Assembly (NCBI RefSeq): GCF_028010285.1
Contig: NZ_CP116304.1
Location: forward strand, 2,992,501-3,056,500
Length of the DNA: 64,000 nt
Origin: Pseudomonas sp. Q1-7
Lineage (GTDB): Bacteria; Pseudomonadota; Gammaproteobacteria; Pseudomonadales; Pseudomonadaceae
Direction of reading: 5' to 3'
Below the pieces are notes generated by a model. That model did not search any database. It had not been told where the DNA came from and saw nothing but the letters and a program-made list of their open reading frames with translations. The position numbers and the translations under genes are program-made. Of this stretch, positions 25,684 to 34,325 are shown piece after piece. Within the stretch, counting starts at the first letter, position 1. Each line of letters begins with the position of its first letter.

Positions 25684-26526
25684 TCAGTGGAACAGCCGCG
25701 CGCTGAGTTCCTTGCTGGCTTCCAGCAAGGCCGGCAGGAAGCGGGTTTCCAGCTCCTGGCGGCTGACCCGGCCGACATGGGTGCCGACGTTGAGCGCCGC
25801 GAGCACCTGTCCCGCCGAATCGCGCACCGGCACGGCCACCGAACGCAGGCCCATTTCCAGCTCCTGGTCGATGATCACCCAGCCCTGGCGGCGGATTTCC
25901 GCGACGCTGGCGCGCAGGCCTTCCACGGTATGCACGGTGCGGCTGGTCTTCACTTGCAGCTCGGCGTGGTCGAGGTAATCGTCCAGCGCGGCGTCATCCA
26001 GGGCGGCGAGCAGGATGCGGCCCATGGAGGTGCAATAGGCCGGCAGCCGACTGCCGACGCTGAGGTCCACCGAAATCAGGCGGTTGGGGGTGGCCGAGCG
26101 GGCGATGTAGAGGATTTCGTCGCCTTCCAGGGTCGCCATGGAACAGGCCTCGTGGAGCTGGTCGCTGAGGCGGTCGAGGATCGGCTGGGCCGTGACCGCC
26201 AGCGGCGTCGAGGACAGGTAGGCATGCCCCAGGGTGAGCACCTTGGGCAACAGCGAATAGGTGCGCCCGTCGGTGGTGACGTAACCCAGTTTCATCAGGG
26301 TGTGCAGGCAGCGGCGCACGGCGGCGCGGGGAATCTCGGTGCGGTGACTGATCTGGGCGATGGTCAGGTGGCGCTTGCGCTCCTGGAATGCGTGGATCAC
26401 CGCCAGGCCACGCGCCAGGGACGTCATGAAGTTGGGATCGCCGGTGAAGGCTTCGATGCGCTTGGCCGGCGAGGCAATGATGGGCGGAGCCAGCGGGAGC
26501 AAGGGGGCACGCAGTTCGTCGGTCAT
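25684..26526 (-). CDS. pcaR: IclR-family regulator PcaR
   Basis: A 280-residue IclR-type regulator. The stretch IEAFTGDPNFMTSLARGLAV and the winged helix TIAQISHRTEIPRAAVRRCL (about residues 59-78) are characteristic of PcaR/PcaU/PobR. The C-terminal domain binds beta-ketoadipate in PcaR, which then activates pca genes. ATG 26526 fits the family N-terminus. A 26-bp palindrome 42 bp upstream suggests autoregulation. pcaK, pcaI and the quinate genes in this window carry related sites. Confidence 0.93.
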   Translation of the reverse strand: MTDELRAPLLPLAPPIIASPAKRIEAFTGDPNFMTSLARGLAVIHAFQERKRHLTIAQISHRTEIPRAAVRRCLHTLMKLGYVTTDGRTYSLLPKVLTLGHAYLSSTPLAVTAQPILDRLSDQLHEACSMATLEGDEILYIARSATPNRLISVDLSVGSRLPAYCTSMGRILLAALDDAALDDYLDHAELQVKTSRTVHTVEGLRASVAEIRRQGWVIIDQELEMGLRSVAVPVRDSAGQVLAALNVGTHVGRVSRQELETRFLPALLEASKELSARLFH

Positions 26527-26568
26527 TGTTGTTGTCCTTGGCGGTTCAGGGGCACGGCGAATGCGGCC

Positions 26569-26594
26569 GATTATCGAACCCTGGTTCGATAATC
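26569..26594 (-). promoter_or_regulatory. Perfect 26-bp PcaR palindrome upstream of pcaR
   Basis: GATTATCGAACC, two bases, GGTTCGATAATC: every position of the arms pairs. It matches the GTTCGATAATC repeat known for PcaR and is the strongest member of a site family in this window. Position suggests autoregulation of pcaR. Confidence 0.85.
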
Positions 26595-26683
26595 GCAAAT
26601 GACCGTGTGCGTTCGACTCGTACTTTCGCCCGCCGCCTACGGCACGCCACCGTCCATTGCCAGCGCCCCGCTACGCCTTTGAA

Positions 26684-27652
26684 CTAGCCGGCCTGGCGGC
26701 GCACCTGATTGCGCCGCCAGGCCGCCGGCGGTGCGCCGAACTCGCGGCGGAACGCCCGGCTGAAGGCGGTGTCGGTCTGGTAACCGACGTCCTCGGCGAT
26801 TCGCGCCAGGGGGGCATTGCTGCGGCTGAGCAGATTGGCCGCCAGCAGCATGCGCCACTGGGTCAGGTACTGCATGGGCGAACTGCCCACCAGTTGCTGG
26901 AAGCGCTCGGCCAGCACCGAGCGCGAGGTGCCGGCCGTGCGCGCCAGCTCGTCCAGGGTCCAGGGCTGGGCCGGACACTTGTGCAGGGCGGTCAGCGCCG
27001 AACCGACAATCCGGTCACCCAGCCCCGCCAGCCAGCCGGTGCGGCCCTCGGCCTGCTCGTTCATGTACAGGCGCAGCACTTCGATGAACAGCACCTCCGC
27101 CAGCTTGGCGAGCACGCCTTCGCCCCCCGGCCGGGGCGACCTGGCCTCGGCCAGGGCATAGCGCACCGAGGCCTCCAGCCAGGGGCCGGCACTGGAGCCA
27201 CGCACATTGACCCGCACCAGGGGCGGCAGCCCCGCCAGCAAAATGTCCGCCAGCCGCGCGTCGCAGGCCAGGTAGCCGCACACCAGGCGGGTGATCGCAC
27301 CGCCGCCGCCGTAGGCCAACTGCCGGGGCCGCCGCGCCAGCACCTGGTCCAGGCGGCCACGGTTGGCCGGCGGCAGCCCAGGCTGCGAGGTCATGCGATG
27401 GGCATCGCCCTGGGGGAAGATCACCACGTCCCCGGCCACCAGGCGCACCGGTGGGTCAGGGCCCAGTTCGACGAAGCATTCGCCGTCGGTGATCAGGTGG
27501 AAGATCACCACCCGTTCCGCGCCAGGCTCCAGCAGGGGCGCCACGAAATCGGCGCGCGGCGACTGGTAGCACCAGGGTGCGCTGAACCTGGCGTTGATGA
27601 AGATGGCGCCGACCAGGCGGACGACGCGCAGGGTTTCCGACAGAGCGTCCAT
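26684..27652 (-). CDS. AraC-family regulator with cupin-type sensor domain
   Basis: A 322-residue protein. The N-terminal cupin-like ligand domain (residues 10-180) includes SPRADFVAPLLEPG and VVIFPQGDAHRM. The C-terminal AraC domain has LARTAGTSRSVLAERFQQLVG and IAEDVGYQTDTAFSRAFRREFG. It is divergent from a DUF4242-methyltransferase pair. The spacer carries a 14-bp direct repeat with a 21-bp period, typical of AraC operators. Inducer unknown. Confidence 0.85.
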   Translation of the reverse strand: MDALSETLRVVRLVGAIFINARFSAPWCYQSPRADFVAPLLEPGAERVVIFHLITDGECFVELGPDPPVRLVAGDVVIFPQGDAHRMTSQPGLPPANRGRLDQVLARRPRQLAYGGGGAITRLVCGYLACDARLADILLAGLPPLVRVNVRGSSAGPWLEASVRYALAEARSPRPGGEGVLAKLAEVLFIEVLRLYMNEQAEGRTGWLAGLGDRIVGSALTALHKCPAQPWTLDELARTAGTSRSVLAERFQQLVGSSPMQYLTQWRMLLAANLLSRSNAPLARIAEDVGYQTDTAFSRAFRREFGAPPAAWRRNQVRRQAG

Positions 27653-27736
27653 CAGCCCTCACCTCAGGCCGCACTCCTGAAATTCTGGTCGCCGCCGGCA
27701 ACGGACAGCGGTTCGTCGGATAAATGGCCATGCGCG

Positions 27737-27771
27737 GACGATCGGGCAGGCCTTGCCGACGTTCGGGCAGG
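27737..27771. promoter_or_regulatory. 14-bp direct repeat, AraC-type operator
   Basis: GACGATCGGGCAGG at 27737-27750 and GACGTTCGGGCAGG at 27758-27771 differ at one base and are 21 bp apart, two helical turns. This is the usual layout for AraC-family activators and lies between the AraC gene and the DUF4242 gene. Confidence 0.65.
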
Positions 27772-27876
27772 ACGGCGGCGCGGCGCGGGTGGATAGTTTC
27801 GCCTGCACGCCCCTCGCCGCCCAATCCACCCACGGCGTGCGCGCGACACCCCGAAAGCCAGGAAAACGAGGTCGCC

Positions 27877-28149
27877 ATGCCCAAGTTCCTCATCGAAAGA
27901 GAGATACCGGAAGCTGGAACACTCACGGAACGAGACCTCAAGGCCATATCGCAGAAGTCATGCCGGGTACTCAGAGAAATCGGACCAGAGGTGCAGTGGG
28001 TCCAGAGCTACGTCACCGACGACAAGCTGTACTGCGTCTATCTCGCCGCCAGCGAGGAACTGATCCGGGAACATGCCCGCCAGGGCGGATTCCCGGTCAG
28101 CCGCATCTCCCGCATCAGCTCGATCATCGATCCGACCACAGCCGAATGA
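27877..28149 (+). CDS. DUF4242 small protein
   Basis: A 90-residue protein of the DUF4242 family (ferredoxin-like fold; some members bind nickel). It has MPKFLIEREIPEAG at the N-terminus and ends in SRISRISSIIDPTTAE. Function unknown. It is followed after 9 bp by a methyltransferase gene, so the two form an operon, facing an AraC regulator with a good operator candidate between them. Confidence 0.75.
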   Translation: MPKFLIEREIPEAGTLTERDLKAISQKSCRVLREIGPEVQWVQSYVTDDKLYCVYLAASEELIREHARQGGFPVSRISRISSIIDPTTAE

Positions 28150-28158
28150 GCCCCCGAA

Positions 28159-28971
28159 ATGACTACCGCAACTGATCTGAATGCCCTGAAAAGCCGGCAG
28201 ATGGCCTCCTGGGCCAGCGGCGACTACGCCGTGATCGGCACCACCCTGCAGCTGGTCGGCGAACTGCTGGCCGAAGCCTGCGACCTGCGCCACGGCGACA
28301 GCGTACTCGACGTCGCCGCCGGCAACGGCAACGCCACCCTCGCCGCTGCGCGCCGAGGCGCCCGCGTGACCTCCACCGACTACGTGCCGGCCCTGCTGGA
28401 ACGTGGTCGGGAACGCGCCCGCGCCGAACACCTGGACGTTGCCTTCCAGCCCGCCGACGCCGAGGACCTGCCCTTCGCCGACGGCAGCTTCGATGTGGTG
28501 CTGTCCACCTTCGGCGTCATGTTCACCCCCGACCAGGCCAAGGCCGCGGCCGAGCTGACGCGGGTCTGCCGCTCCGGCGGCCGCATCGGCCTGGCGAGCT
28601 GGACACCCGAAGGCTTCATCGGCCAGATGTTCAAGACCCTCGGCCGCCACCTGCCACCCCCACCCGGCGTGCAGCCGCCCTCTCTCTGGGGCGTGGAAAG
28701 CTACCTGCGCGAACTGTTCGACGGTGACGCCCGCGAAGTCTCGGCGGCGCGCCGCCTGTTCAACTTCCGCTACCAGTCGGCGGCGCACTTCATCGAGGTG
28801 TTCCGCACCTGGTACGGCCCGGTGCACAAGGCCTTCGCCGCCCTCCCCGCCGACGGCGCGTACGCCCTGGAACAGGACCTTACCGAACTGCTGGAACGCT
28901 ACAACCGCGCCGGCCCCGACTCCCTCATCGTGCCCAGCGAGTACCTGGAGGTGGTGATCACCCGACGCTGA
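28159..28971 (+). CDS. Class I SAM-dependent methyltransferase
   Basis: A 270-residue methyltransferase. Motif I VLDVAAGNGNATLAAA is near residues 49-64, STDYVPALLERG supplies the SAM ribose acid, ADAEDLPFADGSFDVVLSTFG is motif II-IV, and GGRIGLASWTPEGF follows. It is co-transcribed with the DUF4242 gene. Substrate unknown; small-molecule methylation is typical of this subfamily. Confidence 0.8.
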   Translation: MTTATDLNALKSRQMASWASGDYAVIGTTLQLVGELLAEACDLRHGDSVLDVAAGNGNATLAAARRGARVTSTDYVPALLERGRERARAEHLDVAFQPADAEDLPFADGSFDVVLSTFGVMFTPDQAKAAAELTRVCRSGGRIGLASWTPEGFIGQMFKTLGRHLPPPPGVQPPSLWGVESYLRELFDGDAREVSAARRLFNFRYQSAAHFIEVFRTWYGPVHKAFAALPADGAYALEQDLTELLERYNRAGPDSLIVPSEYLEVVITRR

Positions 28972-28977
28972 CGGGTG

Positions 28978-29039
28978 ATCGCGAATGAATTCGCTCCACG
29001 AGGTGGGACGCCCCCCTTGGAGCGAATTCATTCGCCAAG
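28978..29039. repeat. REP-like inverted pair, copy 4 (opposite arm order)
   Basis: TCGCGAATGAATTCGCTCC and GGAGCGAATTCATTCGCCA face each other with a short core. Arm order is inverted compared with the other four pairs, and the loop is only about 20 bases. It lies directly after the methyltransferase stop. Confidence 0.8.
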
Positions 29040-29146
29040 CGCATCAACGACAAGGCCCATCCAGGTGCGCCGCGCCAGCTGACCAGTCTCTCCGGCAGGT
29101 GGCCTTACGTCCGATAACCGCACAGAACCCCATGCGGCAAATTGAC

Positions 29147-29166
29147 GTAATTAACTGGTTAGTACA
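29147..29166 (+). promoter_or_regulatory. Putative quinate-regulon operator before aroQ
   Basis: GTAATTAACTGGTTAGTACA. The right half GGTTAGTACA matches the half-sites of 33822-33841 and 38043-38062 (TGTACGAA.. read on the other strand). Likely target of the TetR protein encoded at 30961-31629. It lies 64 bp before the aroQ start. Confidence 0.55.
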
Positions 29167-29230
29167 TTTTCATTGCCATTCCACCCCGACCTTCCAGCCG
29201 GGGCCAGAACGACAATGGAGAACCGCTGCA

Positions 29231-29674
29231 ATGACCCGCACCGTCCTGGTGCTCAACGGCCCGAACCTCAATCTGCTCGGAACCCGTGAGCCCGCCACCT
29301 ACGGCAGTGAAACCCTCGCCGACATCGCCGCCCTGTGCAGCCGTACCGCGGCCGGTCTGGGTTTCGAGGTGGACTTCCGCCAGACCAACCACGAAGGCGA
29401 GCTGCTCGACTGGATCCACGCGGCCCGTGGCCGCTGCGCCGGCATCCTGATCAACCCGGCCGCGTGGACCCACACGTCGGTCGCCCTGCGCGACGCCCTG
29501 GTGGCCAGTGAGCTGCCGGTGATCGAGGTGCATCTGTCCAACGTGCACAAACGCGAGGAATTCCGTCACCACTCCTTCGTTTCCGCCATCGCCATCGGTG
29601 TGATCTGCGGACTCGGCAGCCAGGGCTACAGCCTGGCCCTGCAGCACTTCGGCCAACTGTTTTCCAAGGGTTGA
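29231..29674 (+). CDS. aroQ: Type II 3-dehydroquinate dehydratase
   Basis: A 147-residue dodecameric dehydratase. [20 protein letters not shown] contains the catalytic Arg19 and Tyr24. [18 protein letters not shown] carries the substrate-binding and catalytic His. It converts 3-dehydroquinate to 3-dehydroshikimate. The location next to a shikimate dehydrogenase, quiC and a TetR regulator, and the operator before it, point to a catabolic copy for quinate use rather than the housekeeping aromatic pathway. Confidence 0.93.
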   Translation: MTRTVLVLNGPNLNLLGTREPATYGSETLADIAALCSRTAAGLGFEVDFRQTNHEGELLDWIHAARGRCAGILINPAAWTHTSVALRDALVASELPVIEVHLSNVHKREEFRHHSFVSAIAIGVICGLGSQGYSLALQHFGQLFSKG

Positions 29675-29679
29675 TCAGC

Positions 29680-30537
29680 ATGTCCCAGAACAAGCATTCC
29701 ATCCTCGCCGGCCTGATCGGCGCCGGCATCCAGGCTTCCCGCACCCCCGCCCTGCACGAGCACGAGGGCGATGCCCAGGGCTTGCGCTACCTCTATCGCC
29801 TGATCGATCTGGACCCACTCAAGCTGGACAGCGCCGCCCTCCCCGAGCTGCTCGACGCCGCCGAACGCATGGGCTACACCGGGCTGAACATCACCTTCCC
29901 CTGCAAGCAGGCGGTCATCCCGCTGCTGGACGCGTTGTCCCCGGAGGCGGCCGGCATCGGCGCGGTGAATACGGTGGTACTGAAGGACGGCAAACGCATG
30001 GGGCACAACACCGATTGCCTTGGCTTCGGCGAAGGTTTCCGCCGTGGCCTGCCGGATGTGCAACGCCGCCAGGTGGTACAGATGGGCGCCGGTGGCGCCG
30101 GCTCGGCGGTGGCCCATGCGCTGCTGGCCGAGGGCGTCGAACGCCTGACCCTGTTCGAAGTGGACGCCGTCCGTGGCCAAGCCCTGGTGGACAGCCTCAA
30201 TCGGCACTTCGGCGCCGGCCGCGCGGCCCTGGGCACCCACCTCGCCAGTGCCATGGCGGAGGCCGATGGCCTGGTCAACACCACCCCCATCGGCATGGCC
30301 AAGCTGCCAGGCACGCCGGTGCCAGCCGAGTTGCTGCGCCCTGAGCTGTGGGTAGCGGAAATCATTTATTTCCCGCTGGAAACCGAACTCCTGCGCGATG
30401 CCCGCGCCCTGGGCTGCCGCACCCTGGACGGCGGCACCATGGCGGTATTCCAGGCGGTCAAGGCGTTCGAACTGTTCAGCGGCCGCAGCGCCGACGCCGA
30501 CCGGATGATGGCTCACTTCGCCAGCATGAATGGCTGA
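29680..30537 (+). CDS. Shikimate/quinate dehydrogenase (AroE/YdiB family)
   Basis: A 285-residue NAD(P)-dependent dehydrogenase. NITFPCKQAVIP holds catalytic Lys76, HNTDCLGF holds Asp112, and the nucleotide motif GAGGAG is near residues 136-141. It oxidises shikimate or quinate to the 3-dehydro compounds in a catabolic setting. ATG 29680 starts 5 bases after the aroQ stop; the TTG overlapping that stop is less likely. Fits the family length. Whether it prefers quinate or shikimate cannot be read here. Confidence 0.87.
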   Translation: MSQNKHSILAGLIGAGIQASRTPALHEHEGDAQGLRYLYRLIDLDPLKLDSAALPELLDAAERMGYTGLNITFPCKQAVIPLLDALSPEAAGIGAVNTVVLKDGKRMGHNTDCLGFGEGFRRGLPDVQRRQVVQMGAGGAGSAVAHALLAEGVERLTLFEVDAVRGQALVDSLNRHFGAGRAALGTHLASAMAEADGLVNTTPIGMAKLPGTPVPAELLRPELWVAEIIYFPLETELLRDARALGCRTLDGGTMAVFQAVKAFELFSGRSADADRMMAHFASMNG

Positions 30538-30588
30538 CCCGCAGGAGGGGTCAAACCGGAAGAAACGAATGCGGGATGCGGTTCTGCC

Positions 30589-30930
30589 GTAGGGTGGATG
30601 ACGCTCTTTTCATCCATCCGCGGTGTCCGGCCCGGCCTCGCAGGGTGGATTGGTAAAGCGTGCCCCCGCTGCCCCCTCTCGATGGGTTTCGTCCCTCTAC
30701 CCATCCTACGAAAGCGGCCCCAAGCCGGTGGCGGGCGATACGCCAGGCGAAACCACAGTCCGGCCGTAGGGTGGATGGCGCTCTCTTCATCCACCAACGG
30801 TGCCCGACCAAGCCCCGAGTGGTGGACCGAGAAAGCGTGGTCCACCCTACTTCACCGCCTCCTCTCGATGGGTTTCGTGCCTCTACCCATCCTACGATAG
30901 CGGCCCAGGCCGGAGGGGGCGAGCGATACG
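30589..30930. repeat. Tandem duplication (177-bp period) of a palindromic repeat unit
   Basis: A block beginning GTAGGGTGGATG at 30589 recurs at 30766 and includes CTCGATGGGTTTCGT..CTCTACCCATCCTACGA in both copies, then a GCGATACGCC..CG tail. The copies differ at many positions, so the duplication is old. Together with flanking bases it fills the 423-bp gap between the shikimate dehydrogenase and the TetR gene. I see no gene in it. Confidence 0.75.
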
Positions 30931-30960
30931 CCGCGCCCCTCACGCGAGCTTGGGCGTCGA

Positions 30961-31629
30961 TCAGGCCTGCAGGTAGCGCAGCACCGACTCGCAGATCATG
31001 TCCTTGTGCCGCGCCTTGACCTGTTCGTCATCCAGGTCGATCTGGAAGATTTCGCCGAAGGTGTTGTGGTTGGAGACGCGGTAGAAGCAGAAGGAACTGA
31101 TCAGCAGGTGCAGGTCGAGCGGATCCAGGCGGGGCCGGAAGAGTCCCTCGGCTTCGCCACGGCGGAGGATGTCGCCGAGGGCGTCGAGGATGGTGGTGCT
31201 CATGGAGCGGATCGCCTTGGACTGCCTGACGTACTCGCCGTGGTGGATGTTCTCGATGCTGACGATGCGCACGAAGTCCACGTTGCGGTCGTGGTGGTCG
31301 AAGGTGAATTCCACCAGCCGGCGGATCGCCTCGCGGGGCTCCAGTTCGGCCAGGTGGAGCTTGCCTTCGGTGCTGCGGATATCGCCGTAGAGCTTTTCCA
31401 GCACTTCAACGTAAAGCTGCTCCTTGCTGCCGAAGTAGTAGTAGATCATCCGCTTGGAGGTGTGCATGCGCTCGGCGATGGCATCGACACGGGCACCGGA
31501 CAGCCCCTGCTGGACGAACTCGACTATGGCCGCCTGAAGGATGTTCTCGCGGGTTTTCTCGGGGTTGTTCTTGCGCCCTTGGCGGGGTGCCTCGGCGGGG
31601 GATTCGGAAAGATCGGCGGTTATTGTCAT
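30961..31629 (-). CDS. TetR-family regulator of the quinate/shikimate genes
   Basis: A 222-residue TetR repressor. The helix-turn-helix VDAIAERMHTSKRMIYYYFGSK is near residues 47-68, followed by a ligand domain with FDHHDRNVDFVRIVSIENIHHG. It lies just downstream of quiC on the same strand and between the two halves of the quinate gene set. A shared motif before aroQ, between quiC and the MFS gene, and before the porin is its likely target. The ligand is probably a pathway intermediate; this is inferred from position. Confidence 0.83.
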   Translation of the reverse strand: MTITADLSESPAEAPRQGRKNNPEKTRENILQAAIVEFVQQGLSGARVDAIAERMHTSKRMIYYYFGSKEQLYVEVLEKLYGDIRSTEGKLHLAELEPREAIRRLVEFTFDHHDRNVDFVRIVSIENIHHGEYVRQSKAIRSMSTTILDALGDILRRGEAEGLFRPRLDPLDLHLLISSFCFYRVSNHNTFGEIFQIDLDDEQVKARHKDMICESVLRYLQA

Positions 31630-31691
31630 CGTCGGCTCACGGCCAGAAAGAACTGGCGTCGATTATGGGCTGACGGGCAACCCGAAGGAAC

Positions 31692-31713
31692 CCCGGGGCC
31701 GTGTTGCCCCGGG
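31692..31713 (-). terminator. Hairpin after quiC
   Basis: CCCGGGGC/GCCCCGGG, an 8-bp GC-only stem with a 6-nt loop, 13 bp beyond the quiC stop. Only a short T-containing tail follows, so read-through into the TetR gene is possible. Confidence 0.5.
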
Positions 31714-31725
31714 CCTCCTTGCTGC

Positions 31726-33636
31726 CTACAGCCTGGCCTTGGTGGGGGCTCCGCTGCGCGCCTTGGCCATGGCTGCCAGGCGTACGGCGACGTTGGCGGC
31801 GCCGTAGCCGCCGTAGCCGTTCCGGCGCTGCAGGATTTCGAAGAAGAAACGTCCCTCGAACGGCTCGGTATACACGTGGAACAGTTCGCCGCCCTGGGCG
31901 TCGCGGTCGTAGAGCACGTTGTAGTAGGCCAGTTCGCTAAGGAATTCGTCGTCGAAATCGAAGCGCGCCGCCAGGTCGTCGTAGTAGTTCAGCGGTATGT
32001 CCAGCAGCGGGACCCCGGCGTCCTTGGCCCGGCTGACCTCGCTGAAGATGTCGGCGCAGGAGAAGGCGATATGGTGGGCGCCCGAGCCGCGATAGCTGGA
32101 CAGTGCGTGGGAAATGGCGGTGTTGCGGTTCTCCGAGATGTTCAGCGGCAGGCGGATGCTGCTGCAGCGGCTGCGAATGGCACGGCTCTTCACCAGGCCA
32201 TAGGGGTCCGGCAGCACCACTTCGTCGTCGGCCTCGAAATCCAGCACGCTCTTGTAGAACAGCACCCAACTGTCGAGTCCGTCGGCCGGCAGCGCCAGGG
32301 CCATGTGGTCGATGCGTTCGAGCGCGCCGCTCTGACGCGCGTCCGGGTCGAGGACGAAATCGCTGTCATAGATGGTCTGGCCAGCCGGCGCCTGCTCCAC
32401 CAGGTAGATCAGGCTGCCATCCGGCGCGCGCACGGCGGGAATCTCGCGCTCGTTGGGCCCCACCAGGCCACGATAGGGCTGTCCCTTGAACTCGCGAGCA
32501 CGCTCCAGGGCACTGCCGCTGTCCCTGACCCGCAGGGCGGTGGCGCAGAGCGACGGGCCGTGGGCTTCGAAGTAGCCATGGGCGAAGGAATAGGGTTCGG
32601 CATTGAGCACGATGTTGATGTCGCCCTGGCGCAGCAGGCTGACAGCCTTGGAGCGGTGCTTGCCGGCGCGGGCGAACCCCAGGCGCTCCAGCCAACCGGC
32701 CAACGCGGCACCCAGGGCCTCGTCCACGGCGAATTCGAGGAATTCCACGCCGTCGTAGCGGCTGGCCGGCGGCGGTGCGAAAAGGACGTCCAGGTTGGCC
32801 GGCGGTGTCGGGTCCTTGGCCAGCAGCGTGCGGGTCTTCTCCTCCAGGTAGAGCAGCGAACGCAGGCCATCGGCGGCATTGCCGCGCGGCGGAGCGGCGC
32901 GGAAACCATCGTTGAAGATTTCCAGTGACAGCGGCCCCTGGTAGCCGCTGCGGATGATGGGCGCAAGGAAGCCTGGCAGGTCGAACTCGCCCTGGCCAGG
33001 GAAGCAGCGGAAGTGCCGGCTCCACTCCAGCACGTCCATGGCCAGCAGCGGCGCGTCGGCCATCTGCACGAAAAAGATCTTGTCGCCCGGGATGTCGGCA
33101 ATCCCGCTGGGGTCGCCCTTGATCGACAGCGTGTGGAAGCTGTCCAGCAGCACGCCGAGCGCCGGGTGGTCGGCCTGGCGAACCAGATTCCAGACCTGCT
33201 GCCAACTGTTCACATGGCGTCCCCAGGCCAGGGCTTCGTAGCCGATGCGCAGGTTGCGCGCGCCGGCGCGCTCGGCCAGCAGACGCAGGTCGTCGACCAG
33301 GATGTCCTCATCCGCCATGGCGTCGGCCTGGACGTTGCTGCACACCAGCACCAGGTCGGTGCCCAGTTCCTGCATCAGGTCGAACTTGCGCTCGGCGCGG
33401 TCGAGGTTCTTCTGCAGGCGGTCGCGGCGGCAGCCCTCGAAGTCGCGGAACGGCTGGAACAGGGTGATGGCGATCCCCAAGTCGGCGCACATCTGGCGGA
33501 TTTCCCGTGGGCTGCCGGCGTAGTACAGAAGGTCGTTCTCGAAGATCTCGACGCCGTCGAAGCCGGCTGCGGCGATGGCTTCGAGCTTTTCCGGCAGGGT
33601 ACCGCTCAGGGAGACGGTGGCAATGGAACGCTGCAT
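31726..33636 (-). CDS. quiC: 3-Dehydroshikimate dehydratase QuiC (fused to HPPD-like domain)
   Basis: A 636-residue two-domain protein. The N-terminal TIM barrel (residues 1-270) carries the metal ligands Glu134, Asp165, Gln191 and Glu239, the set known for Pseudomonas QuiC1. The C-terminal half (about 290-630) is a 4-hydroxyphenylpyruvate dioxygenase-like VOC module with HIAFSCADIF and a C-terminal EPFEGRFFFEILQR. The barrel turns 3-dehydroshikimate into protocatechuate; the role of the second domain is uncertain. It is divergent from the MFS transporter across a complex regulatory spacer. Confidence 0.93.
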   Translation of the reverse strand: MQRSIATVSLSGTLPEKLEAIAAAGFDGVEIFENDLLYYAGSPREIRQMCADLGIAITLFQPFRDFEGCRRDRLQKNLDRAERKFDLMQELGTDLVLVCSNVQADAMADEDILVDDLRLLAERAGARNLRIGYEALAWGRHVNSWQQVWNLVRQADHPALGVLLDSFHTLSIKGDPSGIADIPGDKIFFVQMADAPLLAMDVLEWSRHFRCFPGQGEFDLPGFLAPIIRSGYQGPLSLEIFNDGFRAAPPRGNAADGLRSLLYLEEKTRTLLAKDPTPPANLDVLFAPPPASRYDGVEFLEFAVDEALGAALAGWLERLGFARAGKHRSKAVSLLRQGDINIVLNAEPYSFAHGYFEAHGPSLCATALRVRDSGSALERAREFKGQPYRGLVGPNEREIPAVRAPDGSLIYLVEQAPAGQTIYDSDFVLDPDARQSGALERIDHMALALPADGLDSWVLFYKSVLDFEADDEVVLPDPYGLVKSRAIRSRCSSIRLPLNISENRNTAISHALSSYRGSGAHHIAFSCADIFSEVSRAKDAGVPLLDIPLNYYDDLAARFDFDDEFLSELAYYNVLYDRDAQGGELFHVYTEPFEGRFFFEILQRRNGYGGYGAANVAVRLAAMAKARSGAPTKARL

Positions 33637-33672
33637 GCGTCAGCTCCTTGTAGGGTGGGCGCGGCGAATACC

Positions 33673-33770
33673 TGTAGGGGCGAATTCATTCGCCATGGGA
33701 CGCGAAGCGGCCCTCTGCGACGCCCTACGGCAGACCTTCGGCCCGCTTGGCGAATGGATTCGCCCCTACA
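33673..33770. repeat. REP-like inverted pair, copy 5
   Basis: TGTAGGGGCGAATTCATTCG and the inverted GGCGAATGGATTCGCCCCTA flank a core of about 52 bp. Same family as 5454-5550. Confidence 0.85.
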
Positions 33771-33821
33771 AAAGTGGCTGGATCGATTATTCGCGCGTAA
33801 AGTCAGCCCAGCAATTCAATA

Positions 33822-33841
33822 TGTACGAACCGGTTAGTTTT
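33822..33841. promoter_or_regulatory. Putative quinate-regulon TetR operator
   Basis: TGTACGAACCGGTTAGTTTT, an imperfect palindrome centred on AACC/GGTT. The same motif, TGTACGAAATGGTTAGTTCT, precedes the porin gene, and a half-site copy precedes aroQ. Confidence 0.65.
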
Positions 33842-33879
33842 GTGTTCGATCATCGAACACAAGGCCGGTTATCGAATTG
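33840..33879. promoter_or_regulatory. IclR/PcaR-type palindrome and half-site in the quiC-MFS spacer
   Basis: TGTTCGAT, C, ATCGAACA extends to a perfect 23-bp palindrome (33840-33862). GGTTATCGAAT follows at 33868-33878, the same half-site that occurs before pcaI. It resembles PcaR operators, so PcaR or the nearby IclR protein may act here. Confidence 0.65.
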
Positions 33880-34325
33880 ACGCTTTTTCGATCACTGCGC
33901 AACATGAATCCCATGTTGCAGGGACCCGCCGGGGGGCATCACTGCCAGCCCAGTCACCCGGAAGGCCCTGCGATGGCAACCACGCGTCACGACATAACAA
34001 TTTCAAGAAACGGGTACCTGCTCATGCTCGCACTCAACGCTCTACCAGCCTGCACTCCCCCTTCCCGCTCTCCTTCTGCAGCGTCATCGGCCAGTCCCGG
34101 TCCGCATACCGCCGCGCCGCACTCCGAATAACCCGGAATCCTTCAGCGCCCCGGGCAGTACCCCGGTCAAGCGGCCGCCAGCCACCTCCAAGGACGATCC
34201 GCCACCTTTTGGCGCAGATTGCCCCTTCGTGCACCGTCTCGACGGCGGAGCGCAACGGAAATGGCGGCCGATTCGAGTCGAAAACCGACTGGCCTACCAG
34301 TCACAGAACGGATGGCAAAACAACA

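Larger units (their letters stand above)
33637..34325. other. 689-bp spacer between quiC and the MFS transporter
   Basis: It holds a REP-like pair (33673-33770), a TetR-type site (33822-33841) and an IclR/PcaR-type palindrome with a further half-site (33840-33879). The remaining 446 bp up to the transporter start show no convincing gene; short frames there have poor starts and odd composition. This part is probably a long leader of the transporter mRNA. Confidence 0.6.

Noticed and set aside
33877-34131. 84-codon frame in the leader of the quinate transporter
   Set aside because: Ser/Pro/His-rich, no ribosome-binding site, and overlaps regulatory DNA.
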